Assembly (NCBI GenBank): GCA_028280615.1
Contig: JANQLK010000020.1
Location: forward strand, 21,216 to 85,215
Source of the DNA: Woeseiaceae bacterium
Lineage (GTDB): Bacteria; Pseudomonadota; Gammaproteobacteria; Steroidobacterales; Woeseiaceae
DNA length: 64,000 nucleotides
Direction: 5' to 3'
The position numbers were made by a program, and so were the translations under genes. Of this stretch, positions 35,717-43,040 are shown in pieces (position 1 is the stretch's first letter; the number at the start of each line of letters is the position of its first letter). The notes below the pieces were generated by a model, which did not search any database, was not told the origin of the DNA, and saw nothing but the letters and a program-made list of their open reading frames with translations.

Positions 35717-37486
35717 ATGATACGTCTATGCAATAAGGGACACCTCGAGCGCCGGCCCGCGGCCGCGGGCCGGGTTGCCGGCGGCGCGGGCGTCGTCTTG
35801 AGCATTGTCATACTCGCGCTGGCGACCGGTGTTGCACGGGCCGACGACCCGCCGTCGCGTCCGGATCTCGTCGAGATCTTCCTGGACGCCCGGGCACTGT
35901 CCCGGCCCGACGTCGTCGACGGCGTGCCCGACTACGGTAAAGCCGCCGTAGAACGGCAAAAGCAGATCCTCGCCGACCTCAGATCCCGCTTCGACGAACT
36001 CGACCCGGCCGACTGGCCGCCTCGCGACAAGGTCGACTACCTCCTGGTGCGCGCGGAACTCGACAAGCTCGAGTACGGGATCTACGTGTATCGTGCGCCG
36101 TCGCGCAGCCCGAATTTCTATCTCTCCTCGATCTCCTCGTTCGGGATGTCGAGCGGCGCCACGTTGAGCCGGCTCGGTGCCCTCGTGCAGGCACCGCCGC
36201 CGTTCGACGCTGCCAGGGCGGACGCGATCCTCGCGCAAATGCGGCTGATCCCGAGAATCCTCGAGCAGGCCAAGGCGAACCTGACCGAGCCGAACGTCGA
36301 GATGTCGCGCTGGGCGCTGTCGGCGCTCAACGACGTCGAGGCGAGCAGCCGCGCCTTTGCCGCGGGTCTAGCACCGCACTTCCCCGCGGCGCAGGCGGCA
36401 GAGTTGAATCCAGCCGCCAGGGCCATGGGGGAGGCGCTCGAAGACTACCGTCGCTGGATCGAGGAGCGCCTGCCCGACATGGCGCACGCCGAACCGATCG
36501 GCCGCGAGATGTACGACTGGTTGCTGCAGCGGGTCTGGCTGTTGCCGTATGACGCCGACGATGTACTGCGTTTCGGCGAACAGGAGTACGGCCGCTACCT
36601 CGCCTTCACCGAGTTCGAGGAGGCGCGTAATCGCGGCTTGCCCGTGCCGTCGAGGGTTCCCACCACCGAGATCTACGCGGTCAGGACGGCCGAGGACGCG
36701 CGCGCAATCCGGCGCTTTCTCGCGCAGCGCCAGGCGCTGACGATCCCGGACTTCGTGGGACCGTACCGCCGTACCGAGATGCCCCCCTACATACAGGCGT
36801 TTTCGCTCTGGGCGGGGTTGAGCGGCTACTCGACGGATGACAACGCTGCGGTCAAGTACTCGGTGCCGGAGGATCACCCGTATACCGGGACCTACTGGGA
36901 GTCGATCATGCGTGTCGACCCGAGCACCAACATCTTTCACGACGGCATACCCGGGCATCACTTCCAGGGGGTCGTGTCGCGCCGCCACCCGTCGCCGATC
37001 CGGTCGAAGCGGCGCGACCGGTTCAAGAGCGAGGGCTGGGCGACCTACTGGGAAGAGACCGCCGTGCAGCTCGGCTTCTATGACGAGCGGCCGCGCAGCC
37101 GCGAGCTGATTTACAACTTCCTGCGCCTGCGCGCCCTGAGGGTCATCGTGGATGTACGTATGGCGCTCGGCGAGATGGGCGCCGAGCAGGCCATCGAGGC
37201 ACTGATGACCGTACCGATGGACCGGCGCATCGCCAGCGAGGAGGCCGATGACTTTTTCGCGGCGCCCACCGGCGGCATCGTCTACCAGATCGGCAAGATG
37301 CAGATCGAGCGCTTGCTTGGCGAGCGGCGCAACGATCTCGGGGACGCCTTTCACCTCGGCGAGTTCCACGACGAACTGGTTGCCGCGGCGTGGGTGCCGA
37401 TCGCGTTGACGCGCTACGAAATGACCGGGCGTGACGACGAGCTAAGCAGGATGCTCGCCGACGATCGGCCGCTACCATCGCGATAG
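35717..37486 (+). CDS. DUF885 family exported protein
   Basis: 589 residues with a signal or anchor segment (VVLSIVILALATGVARAD). DUF885 features: PDYGKAAVERQKQILADLRS, DKVDYLLVRAELDKLEYGIY, LPYDADDVLRFGEQEYGRYL, the motif NIFHDGIPGHHFQG (canonical HEGxPGHHxQ with Glu to Asp), KSEGWATYWEETAVQLGFYD and GGIVYQIGKMQIERLLGER. Compared with the lipoprotein paralogue at 18117-19751 it keeps both histidines of GHH and the Gln-like position, so it is the better candidate for an intact active site. It is divergent from the gamma-glutamyltransferase, consistent with a peptide-scavenging locus (inference). Confidence 0.85.
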   Translation: MIRLCNKGHLERRPAAAGRVAGGAGVVLSIVILALATGVARADDPPSRPDLVEIFLDARALSRPDVVDGVPDYGKAAVERQKQILADLRSRFDELDPADWPPRDKVDYLLVRAELDKLEYGIYVYRAPSRSPNFYLSSISSFGMSSGATLSRLGALVQAPPPFDAARADAILAQMRLIPRILEQAKANLTEPNVEMSRWALSALNDVEASSRAFAAGLAPHFPAAQAAELNPAARAMGEALEDYRRWIEERLPDMAHAEPIGREMYDWLLQRVWLLPYDADDVLRFGEQEYGRYLAFTEFEEARNRGLPVPSRVPTTEIYAVRTAEDARAIRRFLAQRQALTIPDFVGPYRRTEMPPYIQAFSLWAGLSGYSTDDNAAVKYSVPEDHPYTGTYWESIMRVDPSTNIFHDGIPGHHFQGVVSRRHPSPIRSKRRDRFKSEGWATYWEETAVQLGFYDERPRSRELIYNFLRLRALRVIVDVRMALGEMGAEQAIEALMTVPMDRRIASEEADDFFAAPTGGIVYQIGKMQIERLLGERRNDLGDAFHLGEFHDELVAAAWVPIALTRYEMTGRDDELSRMLADDRPLPSR

Positions 37487-37615
37487 CGCAGCGGTCGGCG
37501 ATTCAGGAACTGCCGTCTGCGCGTGCAAAGCCGTTTGCGTCTCGCAGAGTACCTATGTTTTATGCGCACGGATGGCTTTAGAATCCTGTGCTTCCGAATG
37601 TCCACGGAGGCGCGC

Positions 37616-38224
37616 ATGCAGCCCTTATGCCCAGCGAGACTCTGGTTAACTGTCGCCGTCTCGGCGCTGGTCTTGTCATCAATCGGAACCACGGCGAATG
37701 CGCAGCGGGCCGGGCAGTCGACAACCGTCAGAACGGGCACGGTCAGCGCAATGAGGTCCGTCGACCTCAACGATTCCAACGCGATTGGCGGCGCTCTCGT
37801 GGGTGGCGCGTTCGGTGCAGCCCTGACCCGCTCCTCCAAGAGCAGCAGCCGCCGGAATCGCAACGCGGCCATTGGTGCCGTGTTGGGCGGTGCGGCCGCT
37901 GCATCCAAGACACGACCCGGGCGCGTCTATACGATCAGCACGAACGAAGGCACGATGATCCAGATCGCGACCGAGCAGACGGAGCTCAGGATCGACGACT
38001 GCGTGTACGTCGAGGAGTCCGGCGGTACCGCGAACATTCGCCGCGCGCCCGCGACGGTATGTGAGCCCGAAAGCGCCGAGGTGTTGGCCGACGCGGATAT
38101 CGTCGCGGAGCTTGTCGAGGAGGCGGATGAATGCGCGGCTGCGAAGCAGGAACTCGTCGACGCGGATGACGACGCGGCGGTCGACAGAGCGGTCCGCAAG
38201 GTCAAAATCCTCTGTTACGACTAG
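37616..38224 (+). CDS. Exported glycine-zipper protein
   Basis: 202 residues from the ATG at 37616, where GGAGG is five bases upstream; an ATG six codons earlier lacks this. Signal peptide LWLTVAVSALVLSSIGTTANA. A glycine-zipper pair (AIGGALVGGAFGAAL, then AAIGAVLGGAAAAS) is separated by a basic linker RSSKSSSRRNRN, as in outer-membrane-associated zipper proteins. A beta-rich segment (VYTISTNEGTMIQIATEQTE) with a Cys follows, then an acidic helical tail with further Cys residues. Role unknown; the zipper suggests membrane association or oligomerisation. Confidence 0.72.
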   Translation: MQPLCPARLWLTVAVSALVLSSIGTTANAQRAGQSTTVRTGTVSAMRSVDLNDSNAIGGALVGGAFGAALTRSSKSSSRRNRNAAIGAVLGGAAAASKTRPGRVYTISTNEGTMIQIATEQTELRIDDCVYVEESGGTANIRRAPATVCEPESAEVLADADIVAELVEEADECAAAKQELVDADDDAAVDRAVRKVKILCYD

Positions 38225-38317
38225 CGCGGCAACACAAAGCTTGAGCTTCAATGACTTGGCGGCGCGCTGCGTCGCAGCCGTGTGCTGGCGCACGGATAGC
38301 AGAACAGGAGTAGTAGC

Positions 38318-39394
38318 ATGAAGATTGCGGTACTGGGTGCAGGTGCCGGCGGCACGGCGATGGCCTTCGACTGCGCAACCCACGGCCACGAAGTTCGGCT
38401 GTTCGACTTCGAAGCGTTTCCCGAGAATATCGCTGCCGTCGCGGCACAGGGTGGCATCCACTCCGACGGCGACCTGTCCGGCTTCGCCGAGCTTGCGGGG
38501 GCCGGTCATGACATCGATGCTGCCCTCGACGGTGCGGAACTCGTATACGTCGTCGGTCCTGCGTACAGCACCGAGCCGTTCGGCGAGGCGGTCAGGGGCA
38601 GGCTCGAGGCCGGACAAACCGTCGTCGTCAGCCCGAGCAGCTGCGGCGGCGCACTGGCGTTCAAGAAAGCCGCGGGGCTGGAGGTCGACGACCACTCCGT
38701 TTGCGTGGCGGAAACGTCCACGCTGCACTACGCGGTGCGACTGACAGAGCCCGGCCGGCTGCGCGTTTTCCTGAAGCTCAAAGCCGGAAACCTGCTGGCA
38801 GCGCTCCCGGCGACCCGTACCGGTGATGTCCTCGCAATGATCGCCGACGTCTATCCGGGCATGGAGCCCGCGCAGAGCGTGCTGCAAACGAGCCTGCAAA
38901 ATGCGAACCCGATCATTCATCCTTCGGTCACGCTCGCCAATGCGGCGCGAATCGACACCGAGGGCCACGATTTTCTCTTCTACGAGGAGGGCGTCAGCGA
39001 CGCGACCGGGCGTCTGATCGAGGCACTCGACAAAGAGCGCATCGCGATCGGCGCGGCGATGAATATCGAGGTCCTGCCTGACCCCGCAATGGGGATGCGA
39101 CAGGGCTACATGCTGGCCGACAACTACGGCGAGGCGTACCGCAACGCACCCGGGTTTCTTGGCATTTCGGCCCAGCCGCAGCTCGATCATCGCTATCTCA
39201 ACGAGGACGTCGGCTACGGGCTGGTCTTCATGGCGGCGCTGGGTCGCCAGCTCGACGTTGCAACACCGAACATCGATGCGATGATTCGCCTGACCTCGGT
39301 GCTAATGGCGCGCGAGTACGCGAGCGAGGCGCGGCGAACCCCGGAGACGCTCGGCATCGCCGACAAGTCCCCCGAAGAGCTGGCCGCGCTTTGA
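38318..39394 (+). CDS. NAD(P)-dependent octopine/nopaline dehydrogenase-family oxidoreductase
   Basis: 358 residues. AGGAG seven bases before the ATG. Rossmann domain MKIAVLGAGAGGTAMAFDCA (GxGxxG) with EVRLFDFE as the second strand. C-terminal helical domain contains NPIIHPSVTLANAARID, a strict marker of the opine dehydrogenase family (the N-x-x-x-H-P segment carries catalytic His), and MGMRQGYMLADNYGEAYRNA. Such enzymes join an amino acid to a keto acid using NAD(P)H, though many bacterial homologues are uncharacterised; metallophore (staphylopine-type) dehydrogenases have a related fold. No nicotianamine-synthase-like gene is adjacent. Confidence 0.85.
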   Translation: MKIAVLGAGAGGTAMAFDCATHGHEVRLFDFEAFPENIAAVAAQGGIHSDGDLSGFAELAGAGHDIDAALDGAELVYVVGPAYSTEPFGEAVRGRLEAGQTVVVSPSSCGGALAFKKAAGLEVDDHSVCVAETSTLHYAVRLTEPGRLRVFLKLKAGNLLAALPATRTGDVLAMIADVYPGMEPAQSVLQTSLQNANPIIHPSVTLANAARIDTEGHDFLFYEEGVSDATGRLIEALDKERIAIGAAMNIEVLPDPAMGMRQGYMLADNYGEAYRNAPGFLGISAQPQLDHRYLNEDVGYGLVFMAALGRQLDVATPNIDAMIRLTSVLMAREYASEARRTPETLGIADKSPEELAAL

Positions 39395-39452
39395 CGCGGT
39401 CCTGCCCTGACGGGCTGGAATCGGCCGTGCGCTGACGAGCCTTTCATAGCGC

Positions 39453-40736
39453 GTGCGTATCGGTCTGCAAACCTGGGGCAGCGAGGGCGACGTCCGGCCT
39501 TTTCTCGCCCTCGCCGCGGCCCTCTCCAGGCGAGGTCACGGCGTCCGGCTGGTCATCACCGAAATCGACGACCGTGACTACGCGCGCTACGCGGATACGC
39601 TCGGCGTCGATATCGAAATGGTTGCATCGCCGGTGCTGGCTTCCGAGGTCGAGATCATGCGTGTCGGCGACACCCTGCTCGCGATGGGCAGCGCGTACCG
39701 CCAGGGACGCTATATCGCCGAACGATTGTTCGAGCCCGGAGTGCCCGAGATGTTCACAGCCGCTCGCGACCTGGCGGGCTGGAGTGACGTGATCGTGCGG
39801 CACTACTTCCACCATCCCTGCGGCGCCGCCGCGGATCTGGCGGGCGTGCCGCAGGCCAGTCTGTCGTTCTCACCCGATGCCATCGCTTCGGCTGACCAGC
39901 CGCCGGGCGATCTTCCGGATCTCGGCAGCCTGTCCAACCGATTTCTCTGGAAGCTGGCCCGCCGGGAACTCGACCGGACTTTCCTGCCGCCGATCAATCG
40001 CCTGCGCGAGCAGAGCGGACTCGCGCCGCTGCCGAATACGATGCGCGGTTGGTATTCGCCGCGGCTGAATGTCGTTGCCGTGTCGCCGTTTATCCGGCCG
40101 CCGTCCGCGGATTGGGCGCCCGCGCACCGGGTATCGGGATTCCTGAACCTGCCGGAAAGCCAGCGCTTCGACCCATTGCCGGAGACTGTGGATGCCTTTC
40201 TCGAGGCCGGCGAAGCGCCGGTTTTCGTTGGCTTCGGCAGCCTGACTCCAAGGGATTCGGCGCACGTGCGGGAAACGCTCGATGTAATAGAGAATGCGGT
40301 GAGTCGTGCGGGCTGCCGCGCGATCGTGCAGGGGCTCGCGGAGCCCGCGACAGGAACCTCCTCGCTGTTGCACGTCGGCCGCGTTCCGCACGCAAAGCTC
40401 TTTCCGCGCTGCGCGGCGATCGTGCATCACGCCGGGGCCGGCACTACCCAGACCGCAACGCTATCGGGCGTCCCGAGCGTTTGCGTACCGCACCTCGCGG
40501 ACCAGTTCTACTGGAGCCGACGCTTGTACAAGCTCGGTACCGCGGTCAAACCGCTGAAGCGTAAACGGCTGACGGCCCGCCGGCTCGCGGGGCGCCTCGC
40601 GGATGTGCTCGGTTCCGAGGAGAGGCGGGAGCGGGCGCAGTCGCTCGCCGCGCGTATGTCGGGCGAGTGCGGCGACGAGCGCGCGGCGGACCTGATCGAA
40701 TCGCTGGCCGAGTCACGACCCGCAGCGGGCGAGTAG
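39453..40736 (+). CDS. GT1-family glycosyltransferase (MGT/sterol glucosyltransferase-like)
   Basis: 427 residues from GTG. N-terminal acceptor domain begins RIGLQTWGSEGDVRPFLALA, the phrase GS.GDV.P..AL of the UGT/MGT group. The donor domain includes PVFVGFGSLTPRD and the nucleotide-sugar motif FPRCAAIVHHAGAGTTQTAT followed by GVPSVCVPHLADQFYWSRRL, equivalent to the HxGxGT...P...DQ signature of GT1 enzymes. Likely glycosylates a lipid, sterol/hopanoid or macrolide-like acceptor in the cytoplasm. Its last 24 nt overlap the small tail-anchored protein gene on the opposite strand. Confidence 0.87.
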   Translation: MRIGLQTWGSEGDVRPFLALAAALSRRGHGVRLVITEIDDRDYARYADTLGVDIEMVASPVLASEVEIMRVGDTLLAMGSAYRQGRYIAERLFEPGVPEMFTAARDLAGWSDVIVRHYFHHPCGAAADLAGVPQASLSFSPDAIASADQPPGDLPDLGSLSNRFLWKLARRELDRTFLPPINRLREQSGLAPLPNTMRGWYSPRLNVVAVSPFIRPPSADWAPAHRVSGFLNLPESQRFDPLPETVDAFLEAGEAPVFVGFGSLTPRDSAHVRETLDVIENAVSRAGCRAIVQGLAEPATGTSSLLHVGRVPHAKLFPRCAAIVHHAGAGTTQTATLSGVPSVCVPHLADQFYWSRRLYKLGTAVKPLKRKRLTARRLAGRLADVLGSEERRERAQSLAARMSGECGDERAADLIESLAESRPAAGE

Positions 40737-40988
40737 CATCAGCACGATCACTGCTGCGATAGAGCCGACGTAGGTGCGCATCGACACGGTCTTGCCCTCC
40801 ATGCTGTCCCAGACGCTTCGGCTCCAGCTCCGGACACCCGCCAGCGGGTCGGGCGCGTGCTCCTCGAAGGTCGGGCCGGACGGCGATGGCGCATCCTCCG
40901 GTGGCGGCTTTTCGGTAGCCGGTTCGCCGTTCGCTTTCGGCTCTTCCTCGGGTTTGCTGGACCCGGCTTCGCCCTTGTCGTCACTCAT
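40713..40988 (-). CDS. Small tail-anchored membrane protein
   Basis: 91 residues from the ATG at 40988 (GAGG eight bases upstream; start MSDDKGEAGSSKPEEEPK). The first ~60 residues are Pro/Glu/Lys-rich and disordered; a single C-terminal hydrophobic segment (YVGSIAAVIVLMLLARC) ends three residues before the stop, so it is a C-tail-anchored cytoplasmic protein or a bitopic protein. No family recognised. It overlaps the glycosyltransferase gene by 24 nt, tail to tail. A real ribosome site and a clean topology make it more than a chance frame. Confidence 0.6.
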   Translation of the reverse strand: MSDDKGEAGSSKPEEEPKANGEPATEKPPPEDAPSPSGPTFEEHAPDPLAGVRSWSRSVWDSMEGKTVSMRTYVGSIAAVIVLMLLARCGS

Positions 40989-41073
40989 GGCACAACCCTC
41001 GCTGGCGATGGACAGGCGTTTAGTGTAGCGCGGACCTAATGACGCAGGACACAAGCCGCCGGGAGGCCGCCCG

Positions 41074-42300
41074 TCAGGCGGATTTGCGTTCAGCGTGCTG
41101 CGCGTCGTCCGACAGGCCCGTCACGCGGTCGCAGATAGTCTTGCCGATCGGAATGGCCGACGTCGCGGCGGGCGAGGGCGCGTTGCAGACGTGCAGGCTT
41201 CTCGGCGTGTTCGCGAACAGGAAGTCGTTGATCATGTTGCCCCTGGCATCGACGGCCTGGGCGCGGACGCCGGTAGGCCAGGGCCTCAGATCGCCGCGCC
41301 TGAGGGACGGGGCGTAGCGCTGAATCTGGCGCAGGAAACTGGTCTTGAACAAGGCATTCCGGAGTTCGATCAGGCCGGGCCGGACGTGTTGCGACAAGAG
41401 CCGCCAGGTGCCTGGATAGCTCAGCATCGACAGCGTGTCGCGGGCGCTCACGTTTATTCGGCCGTAGCCCTCGCGCTTGAAGCCCAGGCAGGCCGTCGGT
41501 CCGACCGTGATCGAGCCGTCGATCATCCGGGTCAGGTGCACGCCCAGGAACGGCAGCGCCGGATTGGGAACCGGGTATATCAGGTGCTTGATGATGTCGT
41601 TGTGGCTCGCATTGAGCGCGTAGTATGCGCCGCGGAACGGGACGATTCGGAAACCGGCCTCGACGTCGAGCATCGCGGCGAGCCGGTCGGCCATGAGGCC
41701 GCCGCAGGCGATGACGTAGCCAGCGCTGATCGCGCCGCCGGTATTGGTCCGAACATCGATATGACGTTCGCCTTCCGTCATGCCGCTGACGGCCGTGCCG
41801 AGGCGGATTTCGCCGCCGGCACGTTCGAAGCTTGCCGCCATTGCCCGGCACATGCCCGGGTAGTCGACGATGCCGGTCCTGGGCGACAAGAGCGCCTTCA
41901 CGGCCCTGATGTTGGGCTCGAGTTCCCGCGCCGCGGCGCCGTCGATCAGCTCGATATTGAGGCCGTTGTCCTTGGCACGCTCGTAGAGCGCGTCGAGGCG
42001 GCCGATCTCGCTGTCCTCGGTGGCGACGATCAGTTTGCCGCACTGCTCGTAGTCGACGCCGTGTTCCTCGCAGAATTCGACCGTTGCCGTGACGCCTTCG
42101 CGGCAAAGCCGCGCTTTGAGGCTGTCGGGCGGATAGTAGATGCCGGCATGAATGACGCCCGAGTTGCGGCCGGTCTGGTGCATGGAGACGGCCCGTTCCT
42201 TTTCGATCAGGACGATCGATGCCTCGGGGAGCCGCTGCTTGAGCTGCCAGGCCGTGGACAGGCCGACGATTCCACCGCCGATGATTGCATAGTCGTACAT
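41074..42300 (-). CDS. lhgO: L-2-hydroxyglutarate dehydrogenase/oxidase
   Basis: 408 residues from the ATG at 42300. FAD-binding DAO fold: YDYAIIGGGIVGLSTAWQL (GxGxxG), VLIEKERAVSMHQTGRNSGV and IHAGIYYPPDSLKARLCREG, the last two being the L2HGDH family signature. Further marks: GIVDYPGMCRAMA, YALNASHNDIIKHLIYPVPN, HLTRMIDGSITVGPTA and HVCNAPSPAATSAIPIGKTI. Oxidises L-2-hydroxyglutarate to 2-oxoglutarate and passes electrons to the quinone pool. Usual length for the family. No csiD/gabDT genes nearby. Confidence 0.92.
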   Translation of the reverse strand: MYDYAIIGGGIVGLSTAWQLKQRLPEASIVLIEKERAVSMHQTGRNSGVIHAGIYYPPDSLKARLCREGVTATVEFCEEHGVDYEQCGKLIVATEDSEIGRLDALYERAKDNGLNIELIDGAAARELEPNIRAVKALLSPRTGIVDYPGMCRAMAASFERAGGEIRLGTAVSGMTEGERHIDVRTNTGGAISAGYVIACGGLMADRLAAMLDVEAGFRIVPFRGAYYALNASHNDIIKHLIYPVPNPALPFLGVHLTRMIDGSITVGPTACLGFKREGYGRINVSARDTLSMLSYPGTWRLLSQHVRPGLIELRNALFKTSFLRQIQRYAPSLRRGDLRPWPTGVRAQAVDARGNMINDFLFANTPRSLHVCNAPSPAATSAIPIGKTICDRVTGLSDDAQHAERKSA

Positions 42301-42372
42301 GGCCGCTAATGTAGTCGCTCGACCGGGCCCCGTCCACGACGCGAATCCGACTTCTTCGAGGCGCCACAGGCA

Positions 42373-42402
42373 TTGCGAACGCCCGAAGGTATGCCGTATA
42401 AT
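42373..42402 (+). promoter_or_regulatory. Sigma-70 promoter for the leader RNA upstream of rimP
   Basis: TTGCGA and a perfect TATAAT with an 18-nt spacer. Start of transcription would be near 42409. It faces the structured RNA and the rimP operon and is divergent from lhgO. Confidence 0.65.
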
Positions 42403-42408
42403 CGCGCG

Positions 42409-42493
42409 CCAGTGCATGGGTGGGGACACGTCGCTGACGTGCGACCCACGCTACCAGGGTCCTGGTAGGCCAAACCCCGCTCAGGGGTTTTTT
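42409..42493 (+). ncRNA. Candidate structured small/leader RNA upstream of rimP
   Basis: About 85 nt between a clear promoter and a T-run. Three stems are readable: (I) GTGGG (42420-42424) with CCCAC (42445-42449), enclosing CACGTC-GCT-GACGTG (42427-42441); (II) CTACCAGG-GT-CCTGGTAG (42451-42468); (III) AAACCCC-GCTCA-GGGGTTT (42472-42490) with Ts to 42493, an intrinsic terminator. In Escherichia coli the equivalent position holds a tRNA (metY); this sequence does not fold as a tRNA. It may be an independent sRNA or an attenuated leader of the rimP-nusA-infB operon. I do not recognise a known RNA family. Confidence 0.5.
42472..42493 (+). terminator. Intrinsic terminator of the leader RNA
   Basis: AAACCCC, loop GCTCA, GGGGTTTTTT: 7-bp stem and T-run. 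It lies between the promoter at 42373-42402 and rimP, so part of transcription should stop here. Confidence 0.7.
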
Positions 42494-42526
42494 GTTGTCC
42501 GAACGGCAACGACAGGCACGCTTTGG

Positions 42527-42550
42527 AAATGGGCCTTTGGCCCATTTTTT
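42527..42550 (+). terminator. Second intrinsic terminator/attenuator, 32 nt before rimP
   Basis: AAATGGGCC, TTT, GGCCCATTT with Ts to 42550: a perfect 9-bp stem followed by a T-run. A GC-rich hairpin of this kind just before rimP is common in gammaproteobacteria and may act as an attenuator for NusA autocontrol of its own operon. Confidence 0.7.
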
Positions 42551-42581
42551 GTTTTGAAAACAATGTGTTATCAGGTGTTTC

Positions 42582-43040
42582 GTGACGGCTGACGAATTGC
42601 GGAAACTGATCGAGCCGTCCGTCGAGAGGCTCGGATACGAGCTGTCGGACCTCGAAGTGAAGCTCGGCGGCCGCGGCGGCGTCGTCCGGGTGTTTATCGA
42701 CCACCCCGACGGTGTCGGTCTCGCCGATTGCGAGAAGGCAAGTCTCGCCGTGAGCGCGCTGCTCGATGTCGAGGACCCGATTCCCGGGCACTACGACCTC
42801 GAGGTGTCGTCGCCCGGCTGGAACAGGAAGTTGACGAAAGTTGAACATTTTCAGCGGTTTGCAGGTGAAACCGTGAAAGTACAGATGCGTTTTCCGATAG
42901 CGGGGCGCAAGCGGTACCGAGGCACGTTGAAGGACTCGGACGAAGACACGATTGTCGTCGAAGTGGACGGCGAGCCGCACACACTGCCGATCGCCACGAT
43001 CGACACGGCGCGGCTCGTGCCCGACGGGAGTGAGAAGTAA
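42582..43040 (+). CDS. rimP: Ribosome maturation factor RimP
   Basis: 152 residues from GTG. RimP acts in maturation of the 30S subunit (S12/S5 region). Marks: LIEPSVERLGYELSDLEVKL at the start, VRVFIDHPDGVGLADCEKAS, and LEVSSPGWNRKLTKVEHFQRF, the core RimP signature (V-SSPG--R-L). C-terminal SH3-like domain VQMRFPIAGRKRYRGTLK. The TAA stop and the ATG of nusA share one base (TAATG). First protein gene of the rimP-nusA-infB-rbfA-truB-rpsO-pnp series. Confidence 0.96.
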   Translation: MTADELRKLIEPSVERLGYELSDLEVKLGGRGGVVRVFIDHPDGVGLADCEKASLAVSALLDVEDPIPGHYDLEVSSPGWNRKLTKVEHFQRFAGETVKVQMRFPIAGRKRYRGTLKDSDEDTIVVEVDGEPHTLPIATIDTARLVPDGSEK

